Assembly (NCBI GenBank): GCA_012962055.1
Contig: DTYD01000124.1
Span: forward strand, 1 to 7,473
Source: Hadesarchaea archaeon
Lineage (GTDB): Archaea > Hadarchaeota > Hadarchaeia > Hadarchaeales > Hadarchaeaceae
Length of the DNA stretch: 7,473 nucleotides
Direction of reading: 5' to 3'
Shown here: positions 6,255-7,473 of the stretch, one piece after another
How the letters are laid out: each line of letters begins with the position of its first letter
Numbering within the stretch: the stretch's first letter is position 1
The notes under the pieces: model-generated
Seen by the model: the letters and a program-made list of their open reading frames with translations, nothing else
Database searches by the model: none
Told to the model about the DNA's origin: nothing
Program-made: the position numbers and the translations under genes

Positions 6255-7329
6255 ACCACGCAAAAGGGGCTTTGGGACAAAAAGCTAAGTGTTTTTCCAA
6301 GGCACGGCAAGCCCTTAGATAACGCAAGTAGCACAGCCGTTTCATGTTGTAATCACACACCCTGCTGAACGCTTCTTTCTTCCTCCGTTGGAGGATGCGC
6401 TTTCGCAGTGGTGTGCAAAAATCCCTCTTGTAGACTGAGAACACAGTTTCGGAAATCGAGCGCAGGTGGTAGTCGTGCAACCACTGCTGGGGATCCTCTA
6501 TGAAGTCCAGCAGCATCTCGGCCCACGCCCAGCTACCCTTCCGCTTCAGGGTGATTCCTCTTTTGAGGGAAATGCGCGGGACCGCGCCGACTTTCTCGAT
6601 CAAGTCGCAGTCGTCTCTCGACAGGAAAGCCTCATCCAGACACACAAGTTCTATGGAGGAATAGCTGCCAGATGTTTCCTGCAACAGCGGATCGAAAAAC
6701 GGTGGGTCGTGCGCCATGGGGTTGTCCGGGAACTCGACGGCTGAGACGAGCCCGTAGGTCGTGCCGACCATCGCGACCATCTTCTCGTAGCCAGCCTGCT
6801 TATCCTCGTCGTCTTTATCACGCTCCCAGTTTTGCTTCATGGAGGTCGGGAGACCGGCCCCATCGGCGGAGAAGTCCTTTTCCAGTTCCTTTACCGGTTC
6901 TTGAGTCATCTTGAAAACCTCGTTGAGGATAAGGGTGACCAGCGGGTCGTCGTAGGCGCGTTCAATGGTCTTGTAGGAAAACGCGTGTTTTATCCCCATT
7001 TTCTCCTTAAACAGGAGTACGAGCCCGGCTGCCCCTCGATTCGCCACGCTGAAGTACTGCTGCATCAGGATCGCTTTCGCTAAATCCTCCGGCGGATAAG
7101 GAGGCCGTCCCGGCCCTTCGAATTTTGCCCCCTTGATGTGAAGCCTTATCGCCGCCTCGCCGACAGTGTCCCTGATCATCAAGAGCATGTCGTTGATCTC
7201 GTTGAGCTGGGCCTCGTCGTATCTCGACCAGTTGATCTCGCGCTCCTCGCGAGGGGCGTACTTAAACTCCTTGTCCTTGAGCTCCCTGATGAGCTCGTCG
7301 AGCTTCCGTTGTTTGCGATCTATCCTCAT
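6010..7329 (-). CDS. IS4/IS5-type DDE transposase with probable chimeric C-terminus
   Basis: This is a DDE_Tnp_1-like (IS4/IS5 group) cut-and-paste transposase. Starting at ATG 7329 the frame is 439 aa. FSADGAGLP carries Asp156, VCLDEAFLS carries Asp232, and YHLRSISETVFSVYK matches the Y(2)R(3)E(6)K signature exactly, with Tyr287, Arg290, Glu294 and Lys301. The catalytic triad is therefore present. The N-terminal 100 residues contain a charged helix and a GRPPYPPEDLAKAILMQQY segment typical of the N-terminal domain. Real homology probably ends around residue 350-360 (near 6250). The last 80 or so codons run antisense through the IS630 fragment and have the erratic composition of a shadow frame, so the native stop was probably lost at the junction. 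The frame extends upstream to TTG 7383, but that overlaps the TATA-like palindrome, so ATG 7329 is preferred. Activity cannot be judged from sequence. Confidence 0.82.
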   Translation of the reverse strand: MRIDRKQRKLDELIRELKDKEFKYAPREEREINWSRYDEAQLNEINDMLLMIRDTVGEAAIRLHIKGAKFEGPGRPPYPPEDLAKAILMQQYFSVANRGAAGLVLLFKEKMGIKHAFSYKTIERAYDDPLVTLILNEVFKMTQEPVKELEKDFSADGAGLPTSMKQNWERDKDDEDKQAGYEKMVAMVGTTYGLVSAVEFPDNPMAHDPPFFDPLLQETSGSYSSIELVCLDEAFLSRDDCDLIEKVGAVPRISLKRGITLKRKGSWAWAEMLLDFIEDPQQWLHDYHLRSISETVFSVYKRDFCTPLRKRILQRRKKEAFSRVCDYNMKRLCYLRYLRACRALEKHLAFCPKAPFAWFIAYPIYERKTLRVWAASECRASNFWLEFLAQQATWRCETSASCFSGSSTLPRRDPARGNMEGGSRARMTPCRFPRTAPPS

Positions 7330-7383
7330 GAGACCACAAAAAAGAATGGCACCGCAGGGTAAAGTCTCTGGGTATATACCCAA
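6255..7383 (-). mobile_element. IS4/IS5-type insertion sequence, ends not resolved
   Basis: The transposase and its presumed promoter occupy this span. I compared the two flanks by eye and found no convincing terminal inverted repeat or target duplication. ACCACG at 6255-6260 recurs inverted at 7406-7401, but six bases are within chance. Loss of one end during formation of the junction with the IS630 fragment would explain both the missing inverted repeat and the missing native stop codon. The boundaries given are therefore approximate: the left is set by the IS630 stop and the right by the palindromic TATA-like site. Confidence 0.5.
7369..7382. promoter_or_regulatory. Perfect palindrome TGGGTATATACCCA, likely TATA-containing promoter of the transposase
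   Basis: The 14-nt perfect palindrome contains TATATA at its centre. On the minus strand it lies about 40-53 nt before the transposase ATG at 7329, so transcription would begin near 7350 with a leader of about 20 nt, in keeping with archaeal TATA spacing. It is symmetric and could also act towards the plus strand. The ATG at 7387 is too close for a normal leader, so a plus-strand role is doubtful. Confidence 0.45.
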
Positions 7384-7386
7384 ACG

Positions 7387-7473
7387 ATGATGGGAAATAT
7401 CGTGGTGATTGTGTTAAATCGCGCCGGACATGCGCAAGCGAACAGGTTCTGCAAAAAGTTCTACGGCCAAGGC
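7387..7473 (+). CDS. Possible protein start, truncated by window end, unrecognised
   Basis: Two adjacent ATG codons (7387 and 7390) open a plus-strand frame that stays open for 29 codons to the last base. The product begins MMGNIVVIVLNRAGHAQANR and continues FCKKFYGQG. A short hydrophobic strand followed by a basic, aromatic segment looks like a plausible globular N-terminus, but I cannot name a family from so little. There is no clear Shine-Dalgarno before the ATGs, and the palindromic TATA-like site ends only 4 nt upstream. It may be a genuine gene beyond the IS, an IS-associated ORF, or chance. Confidence 0.3.
   Translation, partial: MMGNIVVIVLNRAGHAQANRFCKKFYGQG

Noticed and set aside
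6255..7406. Inverted ACCACG (6255-6260 and 7401-7406) as terminal inverted repeats of the IS
   Set aside because: Only six bases match and the flanking bases do not pair, so this is within chance for two flanks of this length.

Overview
The window is almost certainly archaeal. It encodes an archaeal-type Nop5/Nop56 box C/D RNP core protein, several start sites have GGTG/GGTGA-like Shine-Dalgarno sequences, and A/T-rich TATA-like boxes sit about 30-45 nt upstream of starts. The phylum cannot be settled from the sequence alone. The mixed content (PdxS, radical SAM, DUF72, a transglutaminase fragment of a type common in archaea, IS remnants) fits an uncultured archaeal genome.

Layout, left to right. 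(1) Positions 1-2106, minus strand: a radical SAM protein (997-2106) is followed after about 40 nt by nop5 (956 down to the window edge, so its 3' end is missing). (2) Positions 2107-2187: a compact divergent intergenic region, whose A/T core may serve promoters in both directions. (3) Positions 2188-4874, plus strand: pdxS (PLP synthase lyase subunit), a CaCA-superfamily cation exchanger and a DUF72/YecE protein. The last two are 15 nt apart and look co-transcribed. (4) Positions 4875-5247: a gene-poor stretch with a GC palindrome, a T-tract hairpin and one possible 36-codon ORF on the minus strand. (5) Positions 5248 to about 5778, minus strand: a transglutaminase-like gene that has lost its 5' part and carries an in-frame TAG, so it is most likely a pseudogene. 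(6) Positions about 5778-7383: insertion-sequence debris. The C-terminal half of an IS630-type transposase (plus strand) abuts an IS4/IS5-type DDE transposase (minus strand) whose reading frame runs on into the antisense of the IS630 piece. (7) Positions 7387-7473: a possible new plus-strand gene, cut by the window end.

The left 4.9 kb is conserved housekeeping sequence: RNA-guided 2'-O-methylation, vitamin B6 synthesis and ion transport. The right 2.5 kb is an eroded, IS-invaded region. I found no CRISPR array, tRNA, rRNA or defence system. The observations most worth checking are the disrupted transglutaminase and its TAG codon, the IS-IS junction with a chimeric transposase C-terminus, the possible small ORF at 4979-5089, and the radical SAM gene of unknown substrate next to nop5.
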